A stretch of 64,000 nt of DNA, from positions 372,001 through 436,000 of the forward strand of contig CAVXXD010000006.1 of the NCBI GenBank assembly GCA_963765625.1, given 5' to 3'. Source of the stretch: CAVXXD01 sp963765625 (GTDB lineage Bacteria; Actinomycetota; Geothermincolia; Geothermincolales; Geothermincolaceae). This document shows positions 1 through 8,181 of this stretch, piece after piece. The notes beneath the pieces were generated by a model. That model did no database searches, was not told the origin of the DNA, and was given only the letters and a program-made list of their open reading frames with translations. Position numbers and translations under genes: made by a program. Position 1 is the first letter of the stretch. The number at the start of each line of letters is the position of its first letter.

Positions 1-631
1 CGAGGGCTTCCCTGGTTATCTCTTCCTCTTCGCCGGGGAGAAGGTTGAAGTAATGGCCGTTCATCATGGAGCAGTAACCGTACTCCCTGATGCACTCGTC
101 CATCCATATCCAGGCGTCGCCGTTGCGGCTCTCGTCCACTTCGCCGTAACACTGGTAGGCATACCAGTCCAGGCAGGGGACGCCCAGGAAACGGTAGGCT
201 TCCCCGTTGAGCCCGCAGGCGATGATGGTGCCGGGCGGCAGGGAGGGGAGGTCTTCCTTGCGGAGCTCCACCCCGAATTCGAACTTCACGCCGGCGTCGA
301 CGCATTCTTTGTAAAGAAGGGCGTCGATACTTCCGGGACGGTCGCTCCGCTCGACGTGGTAACTGCCGAAAACCGGAACGGGGAATTTGAAATCGCCGAC
401 CCAGAGGTCGATGGACCTCGCCGGCATGAACGCGGGGGCTATATCGATGCCGATGTACTCCGATGTCGCAGCTAAGTCCAGGGGGGTGGTGTGGGTGGAG
501 GGGTTAAACAGGCGCGAGCCGCCCCAGCTCGCTTCGCGGTCTCGCACGACGACGTCGTGACCTTCCCGTGCCAGGTTGCAGGCGGCGACCATGCCGCTGA
601 TCCCCGCGCCGTAGATCAACACCTCGGACAT
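1..631 (-). CDS. FAD/NAD(P)-binding oxidoreductase, N-terminal part (runs off the window)
   Basis: The minus-strand frame opens at ATG 631 after a GGAGCGAGG ribosome-binding site and stays open to base 1, giving about 210 residues without a stop. The start reads MSEVLIYGAGISG, a Rossmann dinucleotide-binding fingerprint (GxGxxG) at residues 8-13, followed by an acidic/basic strand end about 20 residues later, typical of FAD-dependent oxidoreductases of the geranylgeranyl-reductase/monooxygenase type. The substrate cannot be told from this part. It may be co-transcribed with the Fe-S protein whose stop lies about 85 bases upstream on the same strand, which would offer a redox partner, but that is inference from position only. 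Confidence 0.75.
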   Translation of the reverse strand, partial: MSEVLIYGAGISGMVAACNLAREGHDVVVRDREASWGGSRLFNPSTHTTPLDLAATSEYIGIDIAPAFMPARSIDLWVGDFKFPVPVFGSYHVERSDRPGSIDALLYKECVDAGVKFEFGVELRKEDLPSLPPGTIIACGLNGEAYRFLGVPCLDWYAYQCYGEVDESRNGDAWIWMDECIREYGYCSMMNGHYFNLLPGEEEEITREAL

Positions 632-716
632 CCTCGCTCCTTTCACGCACATACAGAGAGGCTTCCCGCATTAAGGTTTTTGTTCCGCTAATTTTACCAT
701 CAGTAACGGCAACAGG

Positions 717-1877
717 CTACCGGCGCGACCGCCAGGCATGGAAGCCGTTGCTCAGGGCATTGAAGCCGTATTTCGCCACGTATGCGGGCATGCTCTCCGT
801 CGGCTTGCGGTAGCCCGGCACTTCCTGCATGGACCGCGCGCCCCTGGTGCAAGCCACGACGCACAACCCGCAGCCGATGCAGCGCTGCGGCCGGTGCTCT
901 ATCCACGCAGCCTCTCCCTCCCCCATTAAGACATGGGCGCCCATGGGGCAGGCCTTGACGCAGTCGCCGCACTTCACGCACCTGGCGATGTCGTGGCCGG
1001 GCATGAAGTGGGGCGGGGCGACCATGCCGGGCTGGCTGAATTCGGAGACGGTGCGCAGGGCGTCGCAGCAGCAGCCGCAGCAGGAGCAGCAGGCACCGCT
1101 AAACTGCCCGCTGTCGTTGTTCATCATCCAGGTGACCAGCCCCTGGCTCTCGGCCTCGGTCTTCATCTCCATGACGTCCCGCCGGCTGAGCTTCCTCCCG
1201 AAGCCCCGGTTGACGACGGCTGGCGCCATCTTCCCCATTACGGTGCAGGTCTCTATGAGCCTGCCGCAGCCATTACCCAGCATCTCCGCGGAAGTGCGGC
1301 ACTGGCAGGGCATAACCGCAAAATCATCGTAACGTTCCAGGATGACCTCCAGGCGATCGGAGGGATAGGCCATGGGCAGGGCGTTGATCACCTCGCCCAC
1401 CGGCAGGTAACGGACCGCGTTAATGGGGCGCCGGGCGTAGTCGGCCATGAAACCAGTCTCGTAGAGGGCTTCGTGCAACTCGGCGAAGCGGCGCTGCCAG
1501 GCGGAGGGGGCTTCCTGGGTCGAGGACTGCAGCATCACAAACTCGAAGGCTCCGGGGAGTATGGGCATCATCATGAAGAGATCTCTTCCGCCTTTATGCA
1601 TGGACACGATGACGCACTTCTCCTCGGCCAGGCCCTTGAGTAGCCTGGCAGCTTCCTCGGGCGATGTGCCCGAGGCCTTGGCCAGTCCCGCGGCGGTACG
1701 GGGAAGCATGGGTTTCATGTGGCGCACCAGTTCCGCTTCTTCGAGGGTGTACATGTGCTCCACCAGGGAGACGAGTTCGTCGCAGAAGCGCGGCCCCAGC
1801 AGCAGGGGGCTGGTGTAGGTCTTCGCTATGTCAAGGTATGCCTTCGCCATTCCAGGATAGTCGCCGGGTAACGTCAT
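717..1877 (-). CDS. Cys-rich 4Fe-4S protein with CCxCCxCCC motif and C-terminal double ferredoxin domain
   Basis: About 386 residues. ATG 1877 is chosen because AAGGAGAA lies just upstream; the open frame extends 10 codons further without a site. The N-terminal third resembles a winged-helix-like segment (LAKASGTSPEEAARLLKGL). A CQCR motif follows near residue 190, then the dense cysteine stretch CCSCCGCCCDALR, then two [4Fe-4S] motifs (CVKCGDCVKACP and CIGCGLCVVACTRG). The same order of CxCR, Cys cluster and two ferredoxin motifs occurs in the genes at 23803 and 24644. The family is widespread in anaerobes and has no assigned reaction. A cytoplasmic electron-transfer role is inferred from the clusters; no membrane segment is visible. 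Confidence 0.8.
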   Translation of the reverse strand: MTLPGDYPGMAKAYLDIAKTYTSPLLLGPRFCDELVSLVEHMYTLEEAELVRHMKPMLPRTAAGLAKASGTSPEEAARLLKGLAEEKCVIVSMHKGGRDLFMMMPILPGAFEFVMLQSSTQEAPSAWQRRFAELHEALYETGFMADYARRPINAVRYLPVGEVINALPMAYPSDRLEVILERYDDFAVMPCQCRTSAEMLGNGCGRLIETCTVMGKMAPAVVNRGFGRKLSRRDVMEMKTEAESQGLVTWMMNNDSGQFSGACCSCCGCCCDALRTVSEFSQPGMVAPPHFMPGHDIARCVKCGDCVKACPMGAHVLMGEGEAAWIEHRPQRCIGCGLCVVACTRGARSMQEVPGYRKPTESMPAYVAKYGFNALSNGFHAWRSRR

Positions 1878-2099
1878 GGTTTTTCTCCTTCTAATCAGCT
1901 TGGCCAAAACTCTTTCACTAGCTACATTTTACATGCGGCGGTTGACGCGCCATAGCAGGTCGGGTTCGCTATTTAGAGATGTTTGGCTTTACGAGTATAG
2001 CCTCGTTTCTGAAAGCGCCGCTGACAAAAAAGCGGCGGAGGAGCGGAAAGAGGCTAAGTAGAAAAGAGCTGTAAAAAGCATGTAGAGGTTTCTTTTTTA

Positions 2100-2504
2100 C
2101 TACTTGGGCGGTGGTGTATCGCACTTGGGGCATTTCCACCCCTTACCCCGCCTGCCGTAACCGGGAGGGACGTTGTCCCCACAACGGCCACAGCGATATT
2201 GGCCGGACCCTTCCCTCATGATGTAGCTGCCACCCTCGATGCGCAGGGCCTTGCCGTACACCAACGCTTCGATGACTTTAGCCCGCGACTCGGTCAGCAT
2301 GCGCTGCAGGGTCTGGCGGGATACGCCCATCTCCCCCGCCGCTTTTTCCTGGTACATCCCCTCCAGGTCGACCAGGCGCATGGCCTCCAGCTCGTCTATG
2401 GTGACGTTGACTTCCTCAAGCTCAACCAGGGGTATGCCCCTGGGCTTGTAGTAGTCCGCCTTGGGCGCCTCGCGCACCAGTCTCGGCTTTACCGGTCTGG
2501 CCAA
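2100..2504 (-). CDS. DUF134 family DNA-binding protein
   Basis: 134 residues from a TTG start (2504) with GAGGAG upstream. The first residues (MARPVKPRLV) and the helix-turn-helix-like region (residues 33-75, VSRQTLQRMLTESRAKV) match the DUF134 family, which is a sigma-factor-like HTH fold. The C-terminus adds a zinc ribbon with two CxxC pairs (CGRCG, CPKCD). DUF134 genes are habitually adjacent to dinitrogenase-cofactor-type proteins and MinD-like ATPases, exactly as here, so this is the likely regulator of the cluster between 2.6 and 11.9 kb. The regulatory role is inference from neighbourhood and fold. Confidence 0.85.
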   Translation of the reverse strand: MARPVKPRLVREAPKADYYKPRGIPLVELEEVNVTIDELEAMRLVDLEGMYQEKAAGEMGVSRQTLQRMLTESRAKVIEALVYGKALRIEGGSYIMREGSGQYRCGRCGDNVPPGYGRRGKGWKCPKCDTPPPK

Positions 2505-2617
2505 ATTGTTTCTCCTCGGTATCTTTTATCAGACTTGAGTACGCGTTTACTTCATCGTAAATGTAATTGTATATGAACCGTTTCCCGTGCGCCTCAACTG
2601 GCGCACCCTTAATGCCC

Positions 2618-2947
2618 TCACCCGTCCGGGTCGACCGTCTCCAGGTAAATCACCTTACCGGAATTCAGGTGCACCTGCCATTTCATTGTGTGTAGCACCT
2701 CTCCCTGGGGGTAATAGGTGGCGGATACCACCATTGTGTTATTGTCTCCCGTCGCTTCCCAGGTTTCGAACATTCCCGGGTTATATGCCGAACCTGGCTC
2801 GTCGAGATATTCTTTTACCAGCTCAATGGCTTTCTGCTTGTTCTTGCTGACACTACTGCTGGTCGTCAGTACGACAACAACAATAGCGACCAGGAGGCCT
2901 GCGCCGATTACGGCGGCAATTATCCACCTCCGGCTTTTCCGGTCCAT
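2618..2947 (-). CDS. membrane-anchored small protein of unknown function
   Basis: 109 residues. A basic start (MDRKSRR) is followed by one hydrophobic segment (residues 9-27), then a soluble domain of about 80 residues with alternating beta-type pattern, consistent with a periplasmic or external domain tethered by its N-terminus. The start codon sits 2 bases before the end of the upstream ATPase gene, so it is translationally coupled to the ORP-type operon. I do not recognise the family. PepSY-like or NTF2-like small domains are possible from the pattern but unsupported. Confidence 0.6.
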   Translation of the reverse strand: MDRKSRRWIIAAVIGAGLLVAIVVVVLTTSSSVSKNKQKAIELVKEYLDEPGSAYNPGMFETWEATGDNNTMVVSATYYPQGEVLHTMKWQVHLNSGKVIYLETVDPDG

Positions 2948-2948
2948 A

Positions 2949-3819
2949 TCACACCAACCTTTCCCGTATAACCGACGCCAGTTCGCGCAGGGGTCTTTCC
3001 ACTTCGGGCGGCACGTTGCCGATGGGGGGAAGAACCCGCCTGAGTACCTCTACCACTTCGGGGCAGAACGGATATCTCCGCGACAACCTGAATGCTACGG
3101 TCCTCGCACAAACACTTGATCTCATCTGCCACTTCCTTATTGAGGTCGCACTTGTTGATGCAAACCAGGGCGGGAATGGAGAAGTGGGAAGCCACCTGGA
3201 GTATTCTCTCCAGGTCATGGAGACCGGAAAGGGTAGGCTCGGTGACCACCAGGGCCAGGTCCGTCGCCGGTGAGCGAGGCGATGACCGGGCAGCCGGTGC
3301 CTGGAGAGCCGTCCACGATGACCAGTTCTACTTTCTGGTCGATCGCGGCTCACCTGGGCTTCCATGCGCACCTGGGTCACGACCTTGCCGGAAGCTTCCT
3401 CTCCCATGAACAGCTGGCCTTCCACCAGGGGCCCATGGGGAGTTGTCATCCGGGAAATACGAGCTCCGTCGGTCATGTTGAAATCCACCGCCTCGTCCAG
3501 GCAGACCAGTTTGCAGACGCCGCACCCCTCGCAGCTGGTGGGCTCGACGCGGTAGGGCGAATCGGGGATTATCGCGTCGAAGCGGCAGTGCTCGGCGCAG
3601 AGCCCGCACTCCGTACACCTGTCAGGGTCTATCAAAGCCTTGCGTGAGACCTGGACATCAGAGAAGCGCGAGCGCGAGGGGCGGGAAAACGATACGCAGG
3701 TTGGGCGCCTCTACATCGCAATCCGCCAGCACTAACGGTCCCAGCAGCTGGGCCAGGGCCGCGGATACCGTTGTCTTCCCGGTGCCTCCCTTGCCGCTGA
3801 TCACTACCAACTGCCGCAT
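2949..3819 (-). pseudogene. MinD/ParA-type ATPase with ferredoxin insert (ORP-cluster type), multiply frameshifted
   Basis: Reading from ATG 3819 the pieces are, in order: P-loop ISGKGGTGKTT, then ADCDVEAPNLRIVF, then two [4Fe-4S] motifs (CTECGLCAEHC, CEGCGVCKLVC), then the switch region IVDGSPGTGCP, then VVTEPTLSGLHDLERI, then FCPEVVEVLRR to the stop at 2949. They lie in different frames. At least four one-base shifts are needed: one in a C-run near 3690, one near 3345, one near 3262, and one extra T near 3070. All hallmark residues survive, so recent decay or assembly error are both possible. The family partners with a second similar ATPase, present next door, in the ORP complex. The ATG overlaps the stop of that gene. 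Confidence 0.7.
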
Positions 3820-3820
3820 C

Positions 3821-4682
3821 TCACGCCACCATCCCTTGTACGGTCTCCTGCAGTCGTTGGTAAAGGCCCATGAACATCCCGTGCCAGGCCGGCCCCTCAT
3901 CCACCAGGTTGGCGCCGCGGGAATATAAACGGGCAATCTCCTCACTGAAGGGTATGGACATCACGATATCCAGACCTTTCTCCCGGCAGAATTCTTTCAC
4001 GCTACTCTCTCCCGGGAAGTCCTTGTTGACCACCACCACGGAACGGACCCCCAACGCCCCGGCCATCTCCACCGCCATGCCCATGTCGTGCAGGCCGAAG
4101 GGGGTAGGTTCAGTGACCATCAGGCAGAGGTCGGCGCCGCGCACGGTGGTCATGGCGGCGCAGCCGGTGCCTGGGCCACAGTCCACGATGTTGACCGCTT
4201 CGGGGTCCAGGTATTCCTTGAGCCGGCTGATGACCGGAGAGGCCTTGGGCTCGCCGATGTCCAGCAGGCCCCGGACCATCTCCAAGGACTCCCCGGTACG
4301 GCCGAACTCCAGGACGCCAATGCCTCTCCCTTTCTCGCTTATGGCTTTTTGCGGACACACCAGCTCGCAGGCGCCGCAGCCATGGCACAACTCATCGAAC
4401 AGCATAACCTTCTCCCTGGTCACCGCCAGGGCTCCGTAGGCACAGGCGCGGGCGCAGTCCCCACACAGGTCGCAGAGCTCCACGTCGATCTCGGGCATCG
4501 GTATCATTACCGCCTCATGCTTATACCATTGCAGGCTCGAGGAAGAGATGGGCATTGGGTTCCTCGACATCGGCATCGAGCAATAGTGTCTTGATGCCCT
4601 CGCGATGCAGGGTCAAGGCCAGGTTGACCGCCACCAGGGTTTTTCCGGTGCCGCCCTTGCCGGCGGCCACAGCTATTACCAA
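3821..4682 (-). pseudogene. MinD/ParA-type ATPase with ferredoxin insert (ORP-cluster type), single frameshift
   Basis: Starts at TTG 4682, overlapping the stop of the NifX-like gene. The first frame gives VAVAAGKGGTGKTLVAVNLA (P-loop) and LLLDADVEEPNAHLFLEPA. One extra A near 4530 then breaks the frame; removing it joins directly to WYKHEAVMIPMPEIDVELC. The rest carries two [4Fe-4S] motifs (CDLCGDCARAC, CHGCGACELVC), VDCGPGTGCA and VVVNKDFPGES. Such ATPase pairs belong to the ORP complex of sulfate reducers, where they are linked to cell division and metal-cluster protein function. Apart from the single indel the sequence looks functional. Confidence 0.75.
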
Positions 4683-5098
4683 GGCCCGCGCCCCTTTCCG
4701 CGGCCGCCGCCACCGCTGCCACTCATGCCGCCTCCCCGCATCCCGGCGTGTGAGGCCGCGGTCGCAGCCGTCGCGGCGGTTAGCCCTCCCTCTCGGAAGA
4801 GGCTGACGGCGGATTCAACTGTGCCGCTGATCCCGGTATAGACAGGGATGCTGCCGCCCGACAGCACTGCCATGGCATTGGGGCCGACGTTGCCGGTGAT
4901 GACCGCCGATGCTCCTTTGTCCAACACCGTCTGAGCCGTGCGAATACCCGCTCCCCCGGACGCATTGATATTGTCGTTGGGGACAGCTTCCCACTCACCT
5001 GTGTCGGTGTCGCAGAACACCAGATACTGGCACCGGCCGAACCGCGGGTCCACGATGCTGGTAAGCTCCGTCCCGGTTGAAGATATCGCTACTTTCAT
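4676..5098 (-). CDS. dinitrogenase iron-molybdenum cofactor-type (NifX/ORP family) protein
   Basis: 140 residues from ATG 5098 with AAGGAG upstream. The start MKVAISSTG, the DPRFGRC segment and the ITGNVGPNAM loop fit the NifX/NafY/VnfX-like domain that binds Fe-Mo or Mo-Cu clusters. The C-terminal 25 residues are a Gly/Met/Arg-rich tail (residues 116-139), unusual for the family core. It is followed with overlap by the first MinD-like ATPase, the ORP-operon order. No nitrogenase genes are near, so a role in nitrogen fixation should not be assumed. Confidence 0.85.
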   Translation of the reverse strand: MKVAISSTGTELTSIVDPRFGRCQYLVFCDTDTGEWEAVPNDNINASGGAGIRTAQTVLDKGASAVITGNVGPNAMAVLSGGSIPVYTGISGTVESAVSLFREGGLTAATAATAASHAGMRGGGMSGSGGGGRGKGRGPW

Positions 5099-5114
5099 CT
5101 CATACTCCTTTTCC

Positions 5115-5291
5115 TTACTTCTTCACGGCTTTGCGACGCTCACTCCAGCAACTGGTGCCCAGCAGGCGGGTACCACACCTGGGACACTTGTGCTGGCAGC
5201 AGGGGTCACCTAGGGTGTGCTGCTCGAAATGCCCGCAGGAAGGGCACTGGCATATGGTTCTTCCCGGAGCCCTTCTTCTCGATCTGAACAT
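5115..5291 (-). CDS. small zinc-ribbon protein of the ORP-type operon
   Basis: 58 residues. ATG 5291 has a strong AAGGAGG 8-9 bases upstream; an earlier ATG in another frame closes after 30 codons and is rejected. The peptide holds CQCPSCGHFEQ and CCQHKCPRCGTRLLG, i.e. two CxxC knuckles plus extra Cys and His, so it should bind one zinc or an iron-sulfur cluster. It is the first gene of the minus-strand operon running to 2618. Small metal-binding peptides are common next to Mrp/ORP genes; its exact role is unknown. Confidence 0.65.
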   Translation of the reverse strand: MFRSRRRAPGRTICQCPSCGHFEQHTLGDPCCQHKCPRCGTRLLGTSCWSERRKAVKK

Positions 5292-5402
5292 CTGCCATAC
5301 CTCCTTCTGTTACTTTACATATGCTCATTACTATAATAGCCTATATTTATGGCATATGCCTATATCTGTATTACATTTAAATTGACATCGAAAGGAAAGG
5401 TT
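5292..5402. promoter_or_regulatory. divergent promoter region with GGCATATGCC palindrome
   Basis: This 111-bp AT-rich gap separates the minus-strand zinc-ribbon/ORP operon from the plus-strand genes starting at 5403. It contains a perfect 10-bp palindrome GGCATATGCC at 5351-5360 and another CATATG about 30 bp away. The second divergent promoter of the cluster (10569-10643) again has CATATG-centred elements. This fits an operator for a shared regulator such as the DUF134 protein, which is inference. Confidence 0.35.
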
Positions 5403-5528
5403 ATGGTTAGAAGGAAGACTTTGCGAAATATCCACATATATTCCGGCCTTATATCGACGCTCTTGGGGGTCTACCTCTGGCTGGAGCCGAAATGGCGCAT
5501 GATGAAGAGAAGAGCGGCTGGTGGTTAA
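5403..5528 (+). CDS. 41-residue possible small membrane protein
   Basis: ATG 5403 follows AAGGAAAGG. The peptide starts basic (MVRRKTLRNIHIY), has one hydrophobic stretch (about residues 14-27, SGLISTLLGVYLWL) and ends basic, as expected of a single-pass or amphipathic small membrane protein. Its stop is one base before the ATG of the next gene, so it looks translationally coupled. It is too short to place in a family. Confidence 0.45.
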   Translation: MVRRKTLRNIHIYSGLISTLLGVYLWLEPKWRMMKRRAAGG

Positions 5529-5529
5529 G

Positions 5530-5975
5530 ATGGTAACGGAACACGAGCACAAAGTGGCAATCGCCACATCAGACGGAAAGACAATAGATAAGCACTTCCG
5601 TGCCGCTCCTTCCTTCCTCGTCTTCACGATAAAAGGAGGCAGATTGGACGCCGTCGAGAGAAGGGAGAACCCCCACGCGTCGACCCCGGCAGACGGGTGA
5701 AGGCCGCGCGGAGTGTTTGAGTGTGATAGACGAAGTCCTGGGAGACGTGAAGGTGCTGATCTGCTCGGGCATGGGAGAAAACGCCTATGTCGGACTCCTC
5801 AAGAGGGATATCCTGCCTCTCCTGACAGAAGAGGAACGAGCGGACCGGGCATTAAAAGCGTACCTGCGTGGGACACCTCAAGGAGCACCCGGAACTGGTC
5901 CACGGGGCCTCGCACCAGAAAAAGAGAGAGAGCACAACAGAGAGCCCGCTTGAGCGGGGAGAGGATGGCGAATAA
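5530..5975 (+). pseudogene. NifX/ORP family cofactor-binding protein, frameshifted
   Basis: Starts at ATG 5530 (MVTEHEHKVAIATSDGKTID), whose second half KHFRAAPSFLVF fits a NifX-type domain start. The frame closes at 5700, but the next frame continues the same domain: TGEGRAECLSVIDEVLGDV, then VLICSGMGENAYVGLLK. A second shift near 5870 restores GHLKEHPELVHGASHQKK, which ends at 5975, two bases before the ATG of the Mrp-ORP gene. So one gene of about 145 codons is broken by two single-base changes (5660-5690 and about 5870). It would supply another ORP-like or NifX-like partner to the ATPase that follows. Confidence 0.65.
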
Positions 5976-5977
5976 AG

Positions 5978-7192
5978 ATGGCGAGTTGCGGCAGTGATTG
6001 TCAGGAGGGCACTTCTCCGTTCACGCAGGCGGATTCACTGAACATCAAGCACAAGATAATGGTATTGAGCGGCAAGGGGGGCGTGGGCAAGAGCTCGGTC
6101 GCCGCCTGTCTGGCCCTGGGGCTGGCCGACCGGGGGTACCAGGTCGGCCTGATGGACGTCGACTTCCATGGGCCCAGTGTCCCGGTCATCTTCGGCCTGC
6201 GGGGCAAGAGGGTCCAGGGCGACGAGAGCGGCATCCATCCCGTGAGCGTAGGTGAGAATCTCAAGGTCGTCTCCATCGGCTTTTTTCTTGAAGAACAGGA
6301 CGACGCGGTGATCTGGAGGGGGCCGATGAAGATGACCGCCATCCGGCAGTTCATCGAAGAGATCCACTGGGGGGACCTGGACTACCTGGTCATCGACTCG
6401 CCGCCCGGCACCGGGGACGAGCCTTTGAGCGTGGTCCAGCTGATCCCGGGGGCCTGGGGGCTAGTGGTCACAACTCCGCAGGAAGTGGCCGTGGCGGACG
6501 TGCGCAAGTCCATCAACTTCTGCCGTTCTACGGGCATGCGCCTCCTCGGCCTGGTGGAGAACATGGGTGGGCTGATCTGCCCGCATTGCGGAGAAACGGT
6601 CCACGTCTTCGGGCAGGGCGGCGCGGAAAGGATCGCCTCCGACATGGGCGTGGAATTGCTGGCGTCCCTGCCCTTGAGCGAGAGCTTCGGGGAATGGGCC
6701 GACCAGGGAAGAGGCAGTTCCGGGTCCTACCGGGAAGCCGGAGACGTCGCGAACATCCTGGACTCGCTGGTCGATAAGGTCGCAGCCATGACCGGAGCCG
6801 GGGCTGTAGAGACAAGCGCCGGAAAAAGGCTGGAGGCCGTCGGGGATAGCGAAGCCGGGCTTTATGCCGTGCCCACGGAGAACGGGGTCCTCTGCGCCCA
6901 CTTCGGGCATTGCGAGGAGTTCACCCTGGTGGAGGCGGGAGCGGGTGGAGAGACGAAGGTGAAGGAAGTGTGTGCCGCGCCGCCTCACGAGCCTGGCCTG
7001 CTGCCGCCCTGGCTGGCCGACAAGGGAGTGAACACCGTGATCGCGGGAGGAATGGGCTCGAGGGCACAGCAGATCTTCGCGGAAAGCGGCGTCAGGGTGA
7101 TATGCGGCGCGCCGGCTCTGCCGCCCCTGCAGGTAGTCGAGGACTACTTGGCGGGCAAGCTGCAGCTGGGCTCGAACGTCTGCGACCATTGA
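5978..7192 (+). CDS. Mrp/NBP35-type P-loop ATPase fused to a C-terminal NifX/ORP domain (MrpORP-like)
   Basis: 404 residues. Residues 27-270 form an Mrp/ApbC-type ATPase: deviant Walker A LSGKGGVGKSS (31-41), MDVDFHGPSVP, VIDSPPGTGDEPL, and CPHC in ENMGGLICPHCG, the CxxC that bridges an Fe-S cluster in the dimer. From about residue 285 there is a NifX/ORP domain (YAVPTENGVLCAHFGHCEEF, VIAGGMGSRAQQIF). The same fusion is known in Desulfovibrio as MrpORP, linked to the orange protein and chromosome segregation. It is the central, intact gene of the cluster. Fe-S carrier or ORP-complex ATPase activity is expected; the role in this organism is inference. Confidence 0.9.
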   Translation: MASCGSDCQEGTSPFTQADSLNIKHKIMVLSGKGGVGKSSVAACLALGLADRGYQVGLMDVDFHGPSVPVIFGLRGKRVQGDESGIHPVSVGENLKVVSIGFFLEEQDDAVIWRGPMKMTAIRQFIEEIHWGDLDYLVIDSPPGTGDEPLSVVQLIPGAWGLVVTTPQEVAVADVRKSINFCRSTGMRLLGLVENMGGLICPHCGETVHVFGQGGAERIASDMGVELLASLPLSESFGEWADQGRGSSGSYREAGDVANILDSLVDKVAAMTGAGAVETSAGKRLEAVGDSEAGLYAVPTENGVLCAHFGHCEEFTLVEAGAGGETKVKEVCAAPPHEPGLLPPWLADKGVNTVIAGGMGSRAQQIFAESGVRVICGAPALPPLQVVEDYLAGKLQLGSNVCDH

Positions 7193-7222
7193 TTTAGAAA
7201 TCTACATGATACGGGGTGATTT

Positions 7223-7679
7223 GTGATGTACCTTATCGGAGCTGACAACTGCAACGGCTGTGGATCCTGTGAGAGTATCTGTCCCATGGACGCCATCAGG
7301 ATGGAAAAAGCCGTGCCTGTAATAGACCAGCAGCGTTGCAGTGAGTGCGGGACCTGTTTCGATGCCTGCACTCAAGGGGCGATATATGAGATGGGAGAGC
7401 CGGCTCGGACCGTGACCTCATCTCAGCCGTGGCCAGGCGGCGGACGTTCCGGTCCCGGAGGTTTACGAACAAGGCCTGGGTCCGCGGACTCCTTCCGGCA
7501 TGACCGGAACGGGAATCTTCACGGCAGCCTTTCCGGTGGTACTTAAGCTGGCCGGCGCGGTAGCCGACTACGTCTCGGCGCGGGCAGGCCAACGCTCAAA
7601 TGCAAGCAGCGGCACGCTTGCCGGCAAGGGATGCGGGCGGGCGGGCGGCCGTGGCGGGCATCGCCACGGCCGCGGTTAA
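7223..7679 (+). pseudogene. 2[4Fe-4S] ferredoxin with C-terminal extension, frameshifted in the linker
   Basis: Tandem GTG 7223 / ATG 7226 starts follow GGGGTGA. Residues 8-54 carry two clean cluster motifs, CNGCGSCESICP and CSECGTCFDACTQG. After the ferredoxin domain the first frame ends without family character at 7546. A +1 shift between 7413 and 7428 opens a frame encoding PVPEVYEQGLGPR, then a Gly/Ala/Arg/His-rich tail ending at 7679. The ferredoxin part is unaffected and could still fold. It lies between the Mrp-ORP and IscU-like genes and is the likely electron or cluster donor of the group. Confidence 0.6.
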
Positions 7680-7718
7680 TACGCGGAGGCGATGGCCCCG
7701 TCACGAGAGGTGATCGAG

Positions 7719-8147
7719 ATGAACGAAGAGCTCAGTAAGTACATGGACAACCTGGAAGCTGAAATCAACCAGGGCTACAGCGACAAAGTGATCGAGCATG
7801 CCATGCAGCCGCGCAATGTGGGGGAGCTGCATGACGCCGAAGGCCACGCTGTCTTCCGGGGGCCCTGCGGCGACACTATGGAGATCTGGTTATGTGTTTC
7901 GGGTGACGAAATACGCCAGGCCAACTTCTGGACGGACGGTTGCGGCACCAGCATCGCCTCTGGAAGCATGGTAACAGAGCTGGCCAAGGGCAAGCTCCTC
8001 GAGAAAGCCATGGAGATAGGCCAGGCGGACGTCCTGAAAGCCCTGGACGGTCTGCCAGAAGATAGCCAGCATTGTGCCCTGCTGGCCGCCACCACCCTGA
8101 AGCTTGCCATCAGCGACTACCTTGAAAGAAAATTCAAGCCCTGGTAG
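7719..8147 (+). CDS. IscU/NifU-like iron-sulfur scaffold protein
   Basis: 142 residues from ATG 7719, preferred because GAGGTGA is 6-8 bases upstream; the in-frame ATG 7692 has its GGAGG too close. The sequence has the IscU fold signatures: HAMQPRNVGELHDAEG, then RGPCGDTMEIW (first Cys), TDGCGTSIASGSM (second Cys) and SQHCALLAATTLK (third Cys). The Asp in DGCG is the usual cluster-release residue. It would assemble Fe-S clusters for the many Fe-S proteins of this region. It is embedded in the ORP-type operon rather than next to a cysteine desulfurase. Confidence 0.88.
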   Translation: MNEELSKYMDNLEAEINQGYSDKVIEHAMQPRNVGELHDAEGHAVFRGPCGDTMEIWLCVSGDEIRQANFWTDGCGTSIASGSMVTELAKGKLLEKAMEIGQADVLKALDGLPEDSQHCALLAATTLKLAISDYLERKFKPW

Positions 8148-8181
8148 AGAAATACCAAATTGTCTAGATAAGGAGGATGAG

